A stretch of 64,000 nucleotides of DNA from Rhodanobacter_A agri (GCF_044904705.1 NZ_JADIKL010000005.1:215318-279317), one strand, 5' to 3'; shown: positions 1 through 9,721, counted from the stretch's first letter. The notes: generated from the sequence alone by a model not told the origin. A program made the numbers and translations.

Positions 1-94
1 AACGACGCCCGGAAACGGCCTGGAGGCTTGCTTTCCAGCCTCTGCGCGCCGCGCGGACCTTCCCCAGCCCCTCGCATTCAACGGACGAGATCAC

Positions 95-2686
95 ATGCTC
101 AACGCCTACCGCCAACACGTCGCCGAGCGCGCCGCACTGGGTATTCCCGCGCTGCCGCTGACCGCCCAGCAGACCGCCGACCTGATCGAACTGTTGAAGA
201 ACCCGCCGGCCGGCGAGGAAGCCTTCCTGCTCGACCTGATCACCAACCGCGTACCGGCTGGCGTGGACGATGCGGCCAAGGTCAAGGCCTCGTACCTGGC
301 GGCCGTGGCATTCGGCACCGAGAAGAGCGCGCTGATCTCGCGCGAGAAGGCCACTGAGCTGCTGGGCACCATGCTGGGCGGCTACAACATCCATCCGCTG
401 ATCGAGTTGCTCGACGATGCGCAGGTCGGCAGCGTGGCCGCCAACGCGCTCAAGCACACGTTGCTGATGTTCGACGCCTTCCATGACGTGAAGGAGAAGG
501 CGGACAAGGGCAACGCCAATGCCAAGGCCGTGCTGCAGAGCTGGGCCGATGCCGAGTGGTTCACCAGCAAGCCGGAAGTGCCGCAGAGCCTGACCGTCAC
601 CGTGTTCAAAGTGCCGGGCGAAACCAACACCGACGACTTGTCGCCGGCCCCGGACGCCACCACGCGTCCGGACATCCCGCTGCATGCGCTCGCCATGCTG
701 AAGAACAAGCGCGACGGCGCCCCGTTCCAGCCAGAAGAGGACGGCAAGCGCGGCCCGATCCAGCTGATCCAGGACCTGACCAAGCAGGGGCACCTGGTCG
801 CCTACGTGGGCGACGTGGTCGGCACCGGCTCCAGCCGCAAGTCCGCCACCAACTCCGTGCTGTGGTGGACCGGCGAAGACATTCCGTTCATCCCGAACAA
901 GCGCTTCGGCGGCGTGTGCCTGGGCAGCAAGATCGCCCCGATCTTCTACAACACCATGGAAGACGCCGGCGCGCTGCCGATCGAGCTGGATGTCTCCAAA
1001 ATGGAGATGGGCGACGTCGTCGAGCTGCGTCCCTACGAGGGCAAGGCGCTGAAGAACGGCGAAGTGATCGCCGAGTTCCAGGTGAAGTCCGACGTGCTGT
1101 TCGATGAAGTGCGCGCCGGCGGCCGCATTCCGCTGATCGTCGGCCGCGGCCTCACCGCCAAGGCGCGCGAAGCGCTGGGCTTGCCGGTCTCCACCTTGTT
1201 CCGCCTGCCGCAACAGCCCGCCGATACCGGCAAGGGCTATACGCTGGCGCAGAAGATGGTCGGCCGCGCCGTCGGCCTGCCGGAAGGCCAGGGCGTGCGC
1301 CCGGGCACCTACTGCGAGCCGAAGATGACCTCGGTGGGTTCGCAGGACACCACCGGCCCGATGACCCGCGACGAGCTGAAGGACCTGGCCTGCCTGGGCT
1401 TCTCGGCCGACCTTGTCATGCAGTCGTTCTGCCACACCGCCGCCTACCCGAAGCCGGTGGACGTGAAGACCCACCACACGCTGCCGGAATTCATCAGCAC
1501 GCGTGGCGGCATTTCGCTGCGTCCGGGCGACGGCGTGATCCACTCCTGGCTCAACCGCATGCTGCTGCCTGACACCGTCGGCACCGGCGGCGACAGCCAT
1601 ACCCGTTTCCCGATCGGTATCTCGTTCCCGGCCGGTTCCGGTCTGGTGGCCTTTGCCGCCGCCACCGGCGTGATGCCGCTGGACATGCCCGAATCCGTGC
1701 TGGTGCGCTTCAAGGGCGAGCTGCAGCCGGGCGTCACCCTGCGCGACCTGGTCAACGCGATCCCGCTGTACGCCATCAAGCAAGGCCTGCTGACCGTCGC
1801 CAAGCAGGGCAAAAAGAACATCTTCTCCGGCCGCATCCTGGAAATCGAAGGTCTGCCGAACCTCAAGGTGGAGCAGGCGTTCGAGCTGTCCGACGCCTCG
1901 GCCGAGCGCTCGGCCGCCGGTTGCACGGTGCACCTCGACAAGGCGCCGATCATCGAATACATCAACAGCAACATCACCTTGCTGAAGGTGATGATCGCCC
2001 AGGGTTACAAGGACCCGCGCAGCCTGGAACGCCGCATCAAGGCCATGGAAGCATGGCTGGCCGACCCGCAGCTGCTGGCGCGCGACGCTGACGCCGAATA
2101 CGCCGCCGTCATCGAAATCGACCTGGCCGACGTGCACGAGCCCATCGTGGCCTGCCCGAACGACCCGGACGACGTGAAGACGCTCAGCGACGTGGCCGGC
2201 GCCGCCATCGACGAGGTGTTCATCGGCTCGTGCATGACCAACATTGGTCATTTCCGCGCGGCGGCCAAGCTGCTGGAAGGCAAGCGCGACATCCCGACCA
2301 AGCTTTGGGTGGCCCCGCCGACCAAGATGGACGCCAGCGAGCTGACCAACGAAGGCGTCTACGGCACCTTCGGCACCGCCGGCGCGCGCATGGAGATGCC
2401 GGGCTGCTCGCTGTGCATGGGCAACCAGGCGCAGGTGCGCGAAGGCGCTACGGTGTTCTCCACCTCCACCCGCAACTTCCCCAACCGCCTGGGCAAGAAC
2501 TCCAACGTGTACTTGGGTTCGGCGGAACTCGCCGCGATCTGCTCGCGCCTCGGCCGTATCCCGACCAAGGACGAGTACATGGCCGATATCGGTGTGATCA
2601 ACGCCAACGGCGAGAAGATCTACCGCTACATGAACTTCGACCAGATCCAGGACTACAAGGAAGTCGCGGACACCGTCACGGCGTAA
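95..2686 (+). CDS. acnB: Aconitate hydratase B (bifunctional aconitase/2-methylisocitrate dehydratase)
   Basis: This 863-residue protein interconverts citrate and isocitrate in the TCA cycle. The length and domain order (N-terminal HEAT-like domain, swivel domain, then the catalytic aconitase body) are those of the AcnB family. The [4Fe-4S] ligands are visible as the Cys of FIGSCMTN (about residue 712) and the two Cys of GCSLCMGN (about residue 771). The N-terminus (MLNAYRQHVAERAALG) matches the conserved AcnB start, which fixes the ATG. It is monocistronic here, closed by the hairpin at 2732. Confidence 0.97.
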   Translation: MLNAYRQHVAERAALGIPALPLTAQQTADLIELLKNPPAGEEAFLLDLITNRVPAGVDDAAKVKASYLAAVAFGTEKSALISREKATELLGTMLGGYNIHPLIELLDDAQVGSVAANALKHTLLMFDAFHDVKEKADKGNANAKAVLQSWADAEWFTSKPEVPQSLTVTVFKVPGETNTDDLSPAPDATTRPDIPLHALAMLKNKRDGAPFQPEEDGKRGPIQLIQDLTKQGHLVAYVGDVVGTGSSRKSATNSVLWWTGEDIPFIPNKRFGGVCLGSKIAPIFYNTMEDAGALPIELDVSKMEMGDVVELRPYEGKALKNGEVIAEFQVKSDVLFDEVRAGGRIPLIVGRGLTAKAREALGLPVSTLFRLPQQPADTGKGYTLAQKMVGRAVGLPEGQGVRPGTYCEPKMTSVGSQDTTGPMTRDELKDLACLGFSADLVMQSFCHTAAYPKPVDVKTHHTLPEFISTRGGISLRPGDGVIHSWLNRMLLPDTVGTGGDSHTRFPIGISFPAGSGLVAFAAATGVMPLDMPESVLVRFKGELQPGVTLRDLVNAIPLYAIKQGLLTVAKQGKKNIFSGRILEIEGLPNLKVEQAFELSDASAERSAAGCTVHLDKAPIIEYINSNITLLKVMIAQGYKDPRSLERRIKAMEAWLADPQLLARDADAEYAAVIEIDLADVHEPIVACPNDPDDVKTLSDVAGAAIDEVFIGSCMTNIGHFRAAAKLLEGKRDIPTKLWVAPPTKMDASELTNEGVYGTFGTAGARMEMPGCSLCMGNQAQVREGATVFSTSTRNFPNRLGKNSNVYLGSAELAAICSRLGRIPTKDEYMADIGVINANGEKIYRYMNFDQIQDYKEVADTVTA

Positions 2687-2731
2687 GTCCGCGCCATTCC
2701 CCCCTCCCTCCGGGAGAGGGGCTTGAAGCAG

Positions 2732-2765
2732 ACGAAGCCCGGCCGCGTGCCGGGCTTCGTCGTTT
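2732..2765 (+). terminator. Rho-independent terminator after acnB
   Basis: A perfect 12-bp stem (2732-2743 with 2749-2760) with a 5-nt loop is followed by a short T-rich tail. It lies 46 nt after the acnB stop. It also overlaps the upstream extension of the LysR reading frame, which argues for a LysR start downstream of the hairpin. Confidence 0.85.
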
Positions 2766-2776
2766 ATGCTTCGCCC

Positions 2777-3709
2777 ATGGCGGCAACCACGGGCGCACGG
2801 ATGATCTCTTCGCATATTTCGGCAGTCTCGCTGCGCGACCTGATGATGGTGCAGGCGGTGCATCGCCACGGCAGCTTCAACAGCGCGGCGCGGGCCATGC
2901 ATATCAGCCCGTCGGGTCTGTCCCACCAGGTGCAGAAAGTGGAGCAGGCGCTGGGCGCGCCATTGTTCGAGCGGGGAGGGCGGCGTGTTGTGCCTACCGC
3001 TGGCGGCCAGCGACTGCTGCAGCAGATCGACGCCGTGCTGCGCGCGGCCGAGCACCTTCAGCAGGCTGCGCGCGCCGGTGAAAGCGCATTTGGTGGCGAG
3101 TTGCGCCTGGGCGTGCTGGCGACGCTTGGGCCGTATCTGTTGCCCCATCTGATCGGCCCCTTTCCGCAGCATTTTCCGGGTGCGCGCCTGAGCCTGTCGG
3201 AAGGCAAGCCGCGCGGCCTGCTGCGTCGCCTGCACGAAGGCGAGCTGGACGCCGTGCTGGCGCCACCGGCCTCCGCGCCGAGTGGCATCGTGATGCGGCC
3301 GCTGTTTTTCGAGCCTTGGGAGGTGTTGTTGCGGGCCGATCATCCGCTTGCCGGCAAACGGATGATCGCGCTGGACCAGCTGGATGCCGCGCAGGCTATC
3401 CTGATGGCGGAAAGCCATGCCGACGGCGAGGGCTACGTGCAGGACGTCAGCCTGGAAAGCCTTGCCGCTCTGGTCACGCTGCGCGGCGGGCATGCATTGG
3501 TGCCGGCGCTTGCACACGACAGGCTGGCTTCGATGCCGGATATCGTACTGGCGAAGATCAAGGGTGCCGCGCCGGGGCGGGAGATTGCGCTGTACTGGCG
3601 CGAGGCATCGCCGTGGCATGGCGACCTGCAGGCGTTTGCCGAGCTGCTGCGCAAGCTGGCCGGGCAGCGCCGCGGCCTTCAGCTTGCTGATGCGGTGCAG
3701 CGGAGCTGA
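2777..3709 (+). CDS. LysR-family transcriptional regulator
   Basis: The N-terminus carries the LysR winged-helix motif (GSFNSAARAMHISPSGLSHQV, with LGAPLFERGGR after it), followed by a periplasmic-binding-protein-like effector domain. The frame is open from 2723, but that part lies in the acnB terminator. The ATG at 2777 is used here and the ATG at 2801 is equally possible. The effector domain looks OxyR-like in general character (LRLGVLATLGPYLLPHLI), but I do not see the paired redox cysteines of OxyR, so the ligand is unknown. No divergent target gene is present. Confidence 0.9.
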   Translation: MAATTGARMISSHISAVSLRDLMMVQAVHRHGSFNSAARAMHISPSGLSHQVQKVEQALGAPLFERGGRRVVPTAGGQRLLQQIDAVLRAAEHLQQAARAGESAFGGELRLGVLATLGPYLLPHLIGPFPQHFPGARLSLSEGKPRGLLRRLHEGELDAVLAPPASAPSGIVMRPLFFEPWEVLLRADHPLAGKRMIALDQLDAAQAILMAESHADGEGYVQDVSLESLAALVTLRGGHALVPALAHDRLASMPDIVLAKIKGAAPGREIALYWREASPWHGDLQAFAELLRKLAGQRRGLQLADAVQRS

Positions 3710-3869
3710 CACCGCCGTTGCATGGTCGTCACGCGCTTTAGATTGAAGCGTGTTTCAGGCGGAAATAGCATGGACGTGCCTGCTTCCAGGCGCGCAGCAG
3801 ACATGGGGAGCTCGAAACCTGTCGCGCCTGCAAATGTTTCCTACGCTTCGGGCTGCCGGGGAGGCGACC

Positions 3870-4373
3870 ATGCGCATGACGACTGGTGCAAAAGCCGGGT
3901 TGCTGGTCTTTGGGTTTTTCCTGGCGGCGTGGACCGCCATGGCGGCAGATTCCGCCAAGGACAATTCCGCCGACATCCTCAAGGTACGCAATGTCGAGGT
4001 CGCCTTCCATCAGGCGGGCAGCTGGCTGCCAAAACCCGACCTCGACGCGATGATGGAGCTGTATGCGGACGATGCCGTGCTGACGGACACCGCGCACGGT
4101 AACAAGGTCTACAACGGCAAGCAGCAGGTACGCGAGTATTTCGCCCATGCCGGGCCTTTCCAGCCGGCCCACCACTGGATCGGCTACACGCCGGCGATGC
4201 GGATCAGGGCGGGTGTCGATGGCGACAAGGCCACGCTCTACTTCGAATGCCTATGGATGGACATGGACAAGAATGCGATCGGCACGCACTCGTTCTCCGA
4301 CATGACCCTGGCGCGGTCGGGCGACCAGTGGCTGATCAAGACGATACGGGTCGGCAGTGTAGGCAAGCTCTGA
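3870..4373 (+). CDS. Secreted SnoaL/NTF2-like (DUF4440-type) protein
   Basis: A 167-residue protein starting at an ATG with a good ribosome site (GGGGAGG about 6 nt upstream); the longer open frame from 3750 lacks one. Residues 1-26 form a signal peptide ending in AMAA, so the product is probably periplasmic. The mature part (MMELYADDAVLTD, GKQQVREYF, then W and H positions and an SDMTLARSGDQWLI strand) has the pattern of the cystatin/NTF2-like SnoaL fold, used by small hydrolases, isomerases and binding proteins. The substrate cannot be inferred. Confidence 0.7.
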   Translation: MRMTTGAKAGLLVFGFFLAAWTAMAADSAKDNSADILKVRNVEVAFHQAGSWLPKPDLDAMMELYADDAVLTDTAHGNKVYNGKQQVREYFAHAGPFQPAHHWIGYTPAMRIRAGVDGDKATLYFECLWMDMDKNAIGTHSFSDMTLARSGDQWLIKTIRVGSVGKL

Positions 4374-4485
4374 CGGCAGGTTCCGCGCTGGCAACGGCGC
4401 CGCAGGTCGGGACGAATTCCGACAGGGCCGTGTGTGCGTGTGCGTACCGGGCGAGGACGGAGCGCACTCCCGGCCAGCGGGGTTC

Positions 4486-5100
4486 CTACAAGGTCGTGCC
4501 GGTCAACAGCCCGCGTGCCAGCATGCTGCATTGCCTGCGGAACAGCAGCAGCTGCCATTGGCGGCCGCCGAGCTGACGCCACAGCACCGCGGAGCGCACC
4601 GCCGCGAGCAGGTTGCTGCGCACCTTCTCGACCACGGCAGCCTGCTGCAGATGCTGCGGGTTGCCGTTGACCATCACGCGCGGACGCAAGGTGGACAGCG
4701 TGGATGCGTAGAGTTCGGCCAGCCGTGCGGTGACCTGGTTGGAACCCTGGCCGAAATGCTCCACCTGACGCTGGGCGGCGCGGATGCCCTGCTGCAGTTG
4801 GTCGAGCAATTCCGGGCGGCCGGACAAGCTGCGTTCCAGCCGCATCACGGTCATCGCCATGCGGGTCACCGCCATGTCCTCGCTGCTCTCGTCGAGCTGG
4901 GACACCAGGTTGCGCAAGCCCAGCCGCACGCTGGCAATGTTGCCGTACACGCCGACCACCGAGGGCGCGTCGATGCGGAACACACTGGCGATGCTCGCGT
5001 CCATCGCGCTCTCGTCGCAGCGGCCCTGGTTGGCCAGCTGCTGTACCAGCGCGCAGGCCTGGTAGAGGCCGGCCAGGGCCAGCACGCGTTCCTCGTTCAT
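4486..5100 (-). CDS. hflD: HflD family high-frequency lysogenization protein
   Basis: About 204 residues, all-helical, with the family pattern ALAGLYQACALVQQLANQG near the start and VFRIDAPSVVGVYG next. HflD is a peripheral membrane protein that in E. coli binds phage lambda CII; its conserved location beside mnmA is reproduced here. The ATG at 5100 has no clear ribosome site; GTG at 5118, preceded by GAGAG, is an alternative that would overlap the mnmA stop and couple translation. It is the last gene of the nudix-mnmA-hflD operon. Confidence 0.88.
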   Translation of the reverse strand: MNEERVLALAGLYQACALVQQLANQGRCDESAMDASIASVFRIDAPSVVGVYGNIASVRLGLRNLVSQLDESSEDMAVTRMAMTVMRLERSLSGRPELLDQLQQGIRAAQRQVEHFGQGSNQVTARLAELYASTLSTLRPRVMVNGNPQHLQQAAVVEKVRSNLLAAVRSAVLWRQLGGRQWQLLLFRRQCSMLARGLLTGTTL

Positions 5101-5110
5101 CGAAAAGGCA

Positions 5111-6247
5111 TCAAGCACCGTCAACTCTCATTCCGGCTGGGGAAGGCCGGGTAGGGGGAAGGCCGCCGTAAGGCGCATCGGTAGCGGCGATCACCGCTCC
5201 GCCAAGGCAGGCCTCGCCGTCGTAGAACACCACCGACTGGCCGGGTGTCACGGCACGTTGCGGGTTGTCGAAGCGTACCTCAAGGCCTGCTTCCAGTACG
5301 TGCACCTCGCAGGCCTGGTCGGCCTGGCGGTAACGGGTCTTGGCCGTGCAGCGGAAATGCGTGGCTGGCGCGTGGCCGGCCACCCAGGTTGGCGCCTCGC
5401 TGCGCAGCCGGCGCGAATCCAGCCAATGGTTGGCGTTGCCCTGGGCCACGTAGAGCAGGTTGGCCGCCACATCCTTGCCCACCACGTACCACGGTTCGCC
5501 GTTGGCGCCCTGGCGGCCGCCGATGCCCAGGCCGTTGCGCTGCCCCAGCGTGTAATACATCGCACCCTGGTGCTCGCCGACAAGCTCGCCTCCGGGCGTG
5601 CGCATCTCGCCGGGCCGGGCCGGGATGTACTGCGCCAGGAAGCTGCGGAAATCGCGCTCCCCGATGAAGCAGATGCCGGTGGAGTCCTTCTTGGCATGGG
5701 TGGGCAGGTTTGCCGCGCGGGCCATTTCGCGTACCTGGGCCTTGGCGATTTCGCCGACCGGGAACAGCGTGGCGGCCAGCTGGGCCTGGCCCAGCGCATG
5801 CAGGAAATAGGTCTGGTCCTTGGCCGCATCCACCGCGCGCAGCAGGCGGTAGGCGCCGTCCCGGCAGTCCACGCGGGCGTAGTGGCCGGTGGCGATCTTA
5901 TCCGCCCCGAGTGCACGCGCCTCGTCCAGGAAGGTCTTGAACTTGATCTCGCGGTTGCACAGCACGTCGGGGTTCGGCGTGCGGCCGGCGCGGTATTCGG
6001 CGAGGAAGTGGGCGAACACGCCATCCCAGTACTCGGCGGCGAAGTTGCGCGCGTGGAACGGGATGCCCAGTCGCCCGCAGACCGCCACGGCGTCCTTGCG
6101 GTCGGCGTCGGCAGTGCAGGGGCCGTTGCGCTCGTCCTCTTCCCAGTTCTGCATGAACAAGCCCTCGACCTCGTGGCCGGCCTGTTGCAGCAGCAGCGCC
6201 GCGACCGAAGAGTCGACGCCGCCGGAAATGCCCAGCATCACCTTCAT
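5111..6247 (-). CDS. mnmA: tRNA-specific 2-thiouridylase MnmA
   Basis: A 378-residue PP-loop enzyme that makes 2-thiouridine at the wobble base of tRNA Lys, Glu and Gln, taking sulfur from the Tus relay. The ATP-binding SGGVDSS loop lies at residues 8-14. The catalytic pair is the Cys in NGPCTADAD and the Cys in STGICFIGE. The start is the ATG at 6247, which overlaps the stop of the upstream nudix gene in an ATGA arrangement, so translation is coupled. The open frame extends upstream, but only inside the nudix gene. Confidence 0.97.
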   Translation of the reverse strand: MKVMLGISGGVDSSVAALLLQQAGHEVEGLFMQNWEEDERNGPCTADADRKDAVAVCGRLGIPFHARNFAAEYWDGVFAHFLAEYRAGRTPNPDVLCNREIKFKTFLDEARALGADKIATGHYARVDCRDGAYRLLRAVDAAKDQTYFLHALGQAQLAATLFPVGEIAKAQVREMARAANLPTHAKKDSTGICFIGERDFRSFLAQYIPARPGEMRTPGGELVGEHQGAMYYTLGQRNGLGIGGRQGANGEPWYVVGKDVAANLLYVAQGNANHWLDSRRLRSEAPTWVAGHAPATHFRCTAKTRYRQADQACEVHVLEAGLEVRFDNPQRAVTPGQSVVFYDGEACLGGAVIAATDAPYGGLPPTRPSPAGMRVDGA

Positions 6248-6729
6248 GGCGTGGCGCCGTCCGGCCACCCGTGCAGCGTATCCAACGGCAGCCGGGCGCC
6301 GGCCAGCCAGGCATCGATGCTTTCGAGCACCAGCGGACTGCGCAGGCGCTCGCCCAGCGCGGCGATCTCGGCGCGGCCAAGCCACAAGGCACGGCGGATG
6401 CCAGCATCCAGCACCCGCGCCGGGTCGTGGCTGAGCGGCCGTGCGGCGAAGCTGAAACGGATCACGCCCTCGCCGTGCTCGGTGCTGCGCCACTGGTGCA
6501 CGCCGATCAGGCGGGTGGGCTGCACCGTCCAGCCGGTTTCCTCCAGCGTCTCGCGCACGGCGGCATCGACGAGGCGTTCGCGATCTTCCAGGTGCCCGGC
6601 CGGCTGGTTGTACGCCAAGCGGCCGTTCACTTCCTCCTCGACCATCAGGTAGCGCGCACCATCGCTCACCACGCAGGCCACGGTGACGTGCGGGCGCCAG
6701 ATCGCGTCGGTGGCAGTAGAAGAGGGCAT
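6244..6729 (-). CDS. Nudix hydrolase (NudJ-like phosphatase)
   Basis: About 161 residues containing a complete Nudix box (GHLEDRE, seven residues, RETLEETGW), which binds Mg2+ and hydrolyses nucleoside diphosphate-linked substrates. NudJ, which acts on HMP-PP and related compounds, sits next to mnmA in enterobacteria, and the same neighbour here supports the assignment. The start is uncertain: ATG at 6729 (used) or 6756, neither with a strong ribosome site. The gene overlaps mnmA by 4 nt and is divergent from clpS. Confidence 0.85.
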   Translation of the reverse strand: MPSSTATDAIWRPHVTVACVVSDGARYLMVEEEVNGRLAYNQPAGHLEDRERLVDAAVRETLEETGWTVQPTRLIGVHQWRSTEHGEGVIRFSFAARPLSHDPARVLDAGIRRALWLGRAEIAALGERLRSPLVLESIDAWLAGARLPLDTLHGWPDGATP

Positions 6730-6808
6730 GAGGGGAGGGGGTGGAAAAGTCGACATTGTGCCATTACCTGAGAATCCGATCGTCGTCGGGCGCCCGTTCG
6801 GCGCAGCG

Positions 6809-6814
6809 TATAAT
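6809..6814 (+). promoter_or_regulatory. Consensus -10 element upstream of clpS
   Basis: A perfect TATAAT lies 34 nt upstream of the clpS start, with GGAGG between them at 6824-6828. No good -35 hexamer is visible at normal spacing, so activation may need extra factors. Confidence 0.6.
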
Positions 6815-6842
6815 CGAATCGTCGGAGGAACACTCTTCATTC

Positions 6843-7169
6843 ATGGCTCACGAACCCGAAAACGAACAGGAGAGCGGCCACGGCCTGGCGCTCAAGACCG
6901 CGAAGCCGGAGGTGGCGCGGCCGCCGCTGTTCCAGGTGGTGCTGCTCAACGACGACTTCACCCCGATGGATTTCGTGGTCGAGGTGCTGCGCGGCTTCTT
7001 CGGCCTGGACCAGGAGCGCGCGGTACAGGTGATGCTGCACGTGCATACCCGTGGCAAGGGTGTATGCGGCGTGTTCACCCGCGAGGTGGCCGAGACCAAG
7101 GTTACCCAGGTCAACGAATATTCACGCTCCCATCAGCACCCTCTGCTGTGCACTATGGAGAAGCTCTGA
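6843..7169 (+). CDS. clpS: ATP-dependent Clp protease adaptor ClpS
   Basis: A 108-residue adaptor that delivers N-degron substrates to ClpAP. It has a flexible, acidic N-terminal tail and the ClpS core: VVLLNDDFTPMDFVVEVL forms the N-end-rule pocket, followed by MLHVHTRGKGVCGVFTREVAETK. The ATG at 6843 is the only in-frame start near the GGAGG, though that spacing of 14 nt is long. The gene lies 98 nt upstream of clpA, its usual partner. Confidence 0.96.
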   Translation: MAHEPENEQESGHGLALKTAKPEVARPPLFQVVLLNDDFTPMDFVVEVLRGFFGLDQERAVQVMLHVHTRGKGVCGVFTREVAETKVTQVNEYSRSHQHPLLCTMEKL

Positions 7170-7267
7170 GCGGCCGCCGTGGCGGCACTATGGAAATGAT
7201 CTAGCTGCCCCCACTATGTAGCCATCGCGGTTCCACCGCCCACGCCATTGCAACGGAGACGGTCCGG

Positions 7268-9541
7268 ATGTTCAGCAAGGATCTCGAAGTCACCATCGGC
7301 CAGTGCTACAAGCAGGCCCGCGAGCAGCGCCACGAGTTCATGACCGTGGAACACCTGCTGCTCGCTCTCACCGGCAACCAGTCCGCGCTGGGCGCATTGC
7401 GCGCCTGCGGCGTGGACCTGCCGCGGCTCACCCACGAGCTGGAAAAGGTCATCGCCGAGACCGTGCCGGTGCTGCCGCACGGCGACGAACGCGATACCCA
7501 GCCCACGCTCGGCTTCCAGCGCGTGCTGCAGCGCGCGGTCTACCACGTGCAGTCCTCCGGGCGGAAAGAGGTCACCGGCGCCAACGTGCTGGTGGCGATC
7601 TTCGGCGAGAAGGATTCGCACGCCGTGTATTTCCTGCACCAGCAGGAGATCACCCGGCTGGACGTGGTCAATTACATCTCGCACGGCATCGCCAAGGTGG
7701 GCGACGACACCTCGACCGGTCCCGCCGGCGGCGGCGAGCGCGAAGGCGAGGAGGGCGGCGAGGCCAAGGGCAACCCGCTCTCCGAATACGCCAGCAACCT
7801 CAACGAGCTGGCGCTGGAAGGCAAGATCGACCCGCTGATCGGCCGCGCCGACGAGATCGAGCGCACCATCCAGGTGTTGTGCCGCCGCCGCAAGAACAAC
7901 CCGCTGTACGTGGGCGACGCTGGCGTGGGCAAAACCGCGCTGGCAGAGGGCCTGGCCAAGCGCATCGTGGACGGCGAAGTGCCCGCGGTGCTGGAGAACG
8001 CCACGATCTGGTCGCTGGACCTGGGTGCACTGGTGGCCGGCACCAAGTACCGCGGCGACTTCGAGAAGCGCCTGAAGAGCGTCATCGCCCAGTTGAAGAA
8101 GCAGCAGGGCGCGATCCTGTTCATCGACGAGATCCACACCATCATCGGCGCCGGTTCCGCCTCGGGCGGCACCATGGACGCCAGCAACCTGATCAAGCCG
8201 CTGCTGGCTTCCGGCGAGCTGCGCTGCATCGGCTCGACCACCTTCCAGGAATACCGCGGTGTGTTCGAGAAGGATCGCGCGCTGGCGCGGCGCTTCCAGA
8301 AGATCGACGTGGTCGAGCCCTCGGTGGCCGACAGCATCGAGATCCTCAAGGGCCTGCGCTCGCGCTTCGAGGAGCACCACAACGTCATCTACACCAATGA
8401 GTCGCTGAAGGCGGCGGTGGACTTGTCGGTGAAGCACATCCCCGACCGCCTGCTGCCAGACAAGGCGATCGACGTGATCGATGAGGCCGGCGCGCGCCAG
8501 CGGCTGCTGCCCGAGGATCAGCGCAGCGGCAAGGTCGACGTGCCCGAGGTGGAATACATCGTGGCCAAGATGGCGCGCATCCCGGCCAAGCAGGTTTCCG
8601 CGTCGGACCGCGACGTGCTGAAGAACCTGGAGCGCAACCTGAAGATGGTGGTGTTCGGCCAGGACACCGCGATCGAGGCGCTGGCTGCCTCGATCAAGAT
8701 GGCCCGCTCGGGCCTGGCCGACCCGGCCAAGCCGATCGGCTGCTTCCTGCTCGCCGGTCCCACCGGCGTGGGCAAGACGGAGGTCACCCGCCAGCTGGCG
8801 ATGCAGCTGGGCATCGAGATGATCCGCTTCGACATGTCCGAGTACATGGAAGCGCACTCCGTCTCGCGCCTGGTCGGCGCGCCTCCGGGCTACGTCGGTT
8901 TCGACCAGGGCGGCCTGCTCACCGAGGCGGTGACCAAGCACCCGCATGCGGTGCTGCTGCTGGACGAGATCGAGAAGGCGCACCCGGATGTCTACAACAT
9001 CTTGTTGCAGGTGATGGACCGCGGCGTGCTCACCGACACCAACGGGCGCGAGGCGAACTTCAAGAACGTGGTTCTGGTGATGACCACCAATGCGGGTGCG
9101 GCACAGGCGGCACGGCGCAGCATCGGCTTCGTGGAACAGAGCCACCGCACCGACGCGATGGAAACGATACGCCGCAGTTTCACGCCGGAATTCCGCAACC
9201 GCCTCGATGCGATCATCCAGTTCAACGCGCTGGACTTCGAGCACATCCTGCGCGTGGTGGACAAATTCCTGATCGAGCTGGAGGCCCAGCTGGCCGACAA
9301 GCACGTCAGCCTGGACGTGGACGCCGAGGCCCGCCGCTGGCTGGCCGAGCACGGCTTCGACGCGCAGATGGGCGCCCGCCCGATGGCGCGGGTGATCCAG
9401 GAGAAGGTGAAACGCGCGCTGGCCGACGAACTGCTGTTCGGCAAGCTGGCCGAAGGCGGCAAGGTGATCCTGGGCGTGAAGGACGGCGAACTGGTAGTGG
9501 GCTGCGAAGCCGCCGAGAAGATGCCGGCCGTGGTGGAATGA
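7268..9541 (+). CDS. clpA: ATP-dependent Clp protease ATP-binding subunit ClpA
   Basis: A 757-residue, two-ring AAA+ unfoldase that feeds substrates to ClpP. It has a double Clp-N repeat (residues 1-145) and Walker A motifs at about 216 (GDAGVGKT) and 497 (GPTGVGKT). Walker B of the first ring is ILFIDEIHT. The gap before ring one is acidic and glycine-rich (GGGEREGEEGGEA). The length equals that of E. coli ClpA (758). The start ATG is preceded by GGAGAC. A strong terminator follows at 9569. Confidence 0.98.
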   Translation: MFSKDLEVTIGQCYKQAREQRHEFMTVEHLLLALTGNQSALGALRACGVDLPRLTHELEKVIAETVPVLPHGDERDTQPTLGFQRVLQRAVYHVQSSGRKEVTGANVLVAIFGEKDSHAVYFLHQQEITRLDVVNYISHGIAKVGDDTSTGPAGGGEREGEEGGEAKGNPLSEYASNLNELALEGKIDPLIGRADEIERTIQVLCRRRKNNPLYVGDAGVGKTALAEGLAKRIVDGEVPAVLENATIWSLDLGALVAGTKYRGDFEKRLKSVIAQLKKQQGAILFIDEIHTIIGAGSASGGTMDASNLIKPLLASGELRCIGSTTFQEYRGVFEKDRALARRFQKIDVVEPSVADSIEILKGLRSRFEEHHNVIYTNESLKAAVDLSVKHIPDRLLPDKAIDVIDEAGARQRLLPEDQRSGKVDVPEVEYIVAKMARIPAKQVSASDRDVLKNLERNLKMVVFGQDTAIEALAASIKMARSGLADPAKPIGCFLLAGPTGVGKTEVTRQLAMQLGIEMIRFDMSEYMEAHSVSRLVGAPPGYVGFDQGGLLTEAVTKHPHAVLLLDEIEKAHPDVYNILLQVMDRGVLTDTNGREANFKNVVLVMTTNAGAAQAARRSIGFVEQSHRTDAMETIRRSFTPEFRNRLDAIIQFNALDFEHILRVVDKFLIELEAQLADKHVSLDVDAEARRWLAEHGFDAQMGARPMARVIQEKVKRALADELLFGKLAEGGKVILGVKDGELVVGCEAAEKMPAVVE

Positions 9542-9568
9542 CCACGGTGCCGGGATGCCGGGCAACAC

Positions 9569-9600
9569 AAAAGGCCGCGCAATGCGCGGCCTTTTCTTTT
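9569..9600 (+). terminator. Rho-independent terminator after clpA
   Basis: A 12-bp perfect stem (9569-9580 with 9584-9595) with a 3-nt loop is followed by a T-rich tail. It lies 28 nt after the clpA stop. Confidence 0.9.
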
Positions 9601-9619
9601 CTCACCGTGCGCCCCGAAC

Positions 9620-9650
9620 GCAGGCCCGCAGGGCCGAGGTCGAAGAGCTG
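9620..9650. repeat. Dispersed intergenic repeat, copy 1
   Basis: An approximately 30-bp motif (GCAGGCCCGCAGGGCCG, then GTCGAAGAGC) resembles the sequence just after aroA at 15357-15386. It lies between the convergent genes clpA and infA and is followed by an inverted CTTCGAC at about 9668, so it may form a hairpin. Confidence 0.45.
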
Positions 9651-9721
9651 TCGCAACGATGAGGGTGCTTCGACTCCGCTTGCTGCGCCAGCTGCGCGCA
9701 GTACGAACGGAGTCTTGCGCC

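Noticed and set aside
7214..9568. 784-residue open frame antisense to clpA
   Set aside because: It is a GC-rich shadow of clpA with His/Gln/Ala-rich low-complexity sequence and no recognisable motifs.
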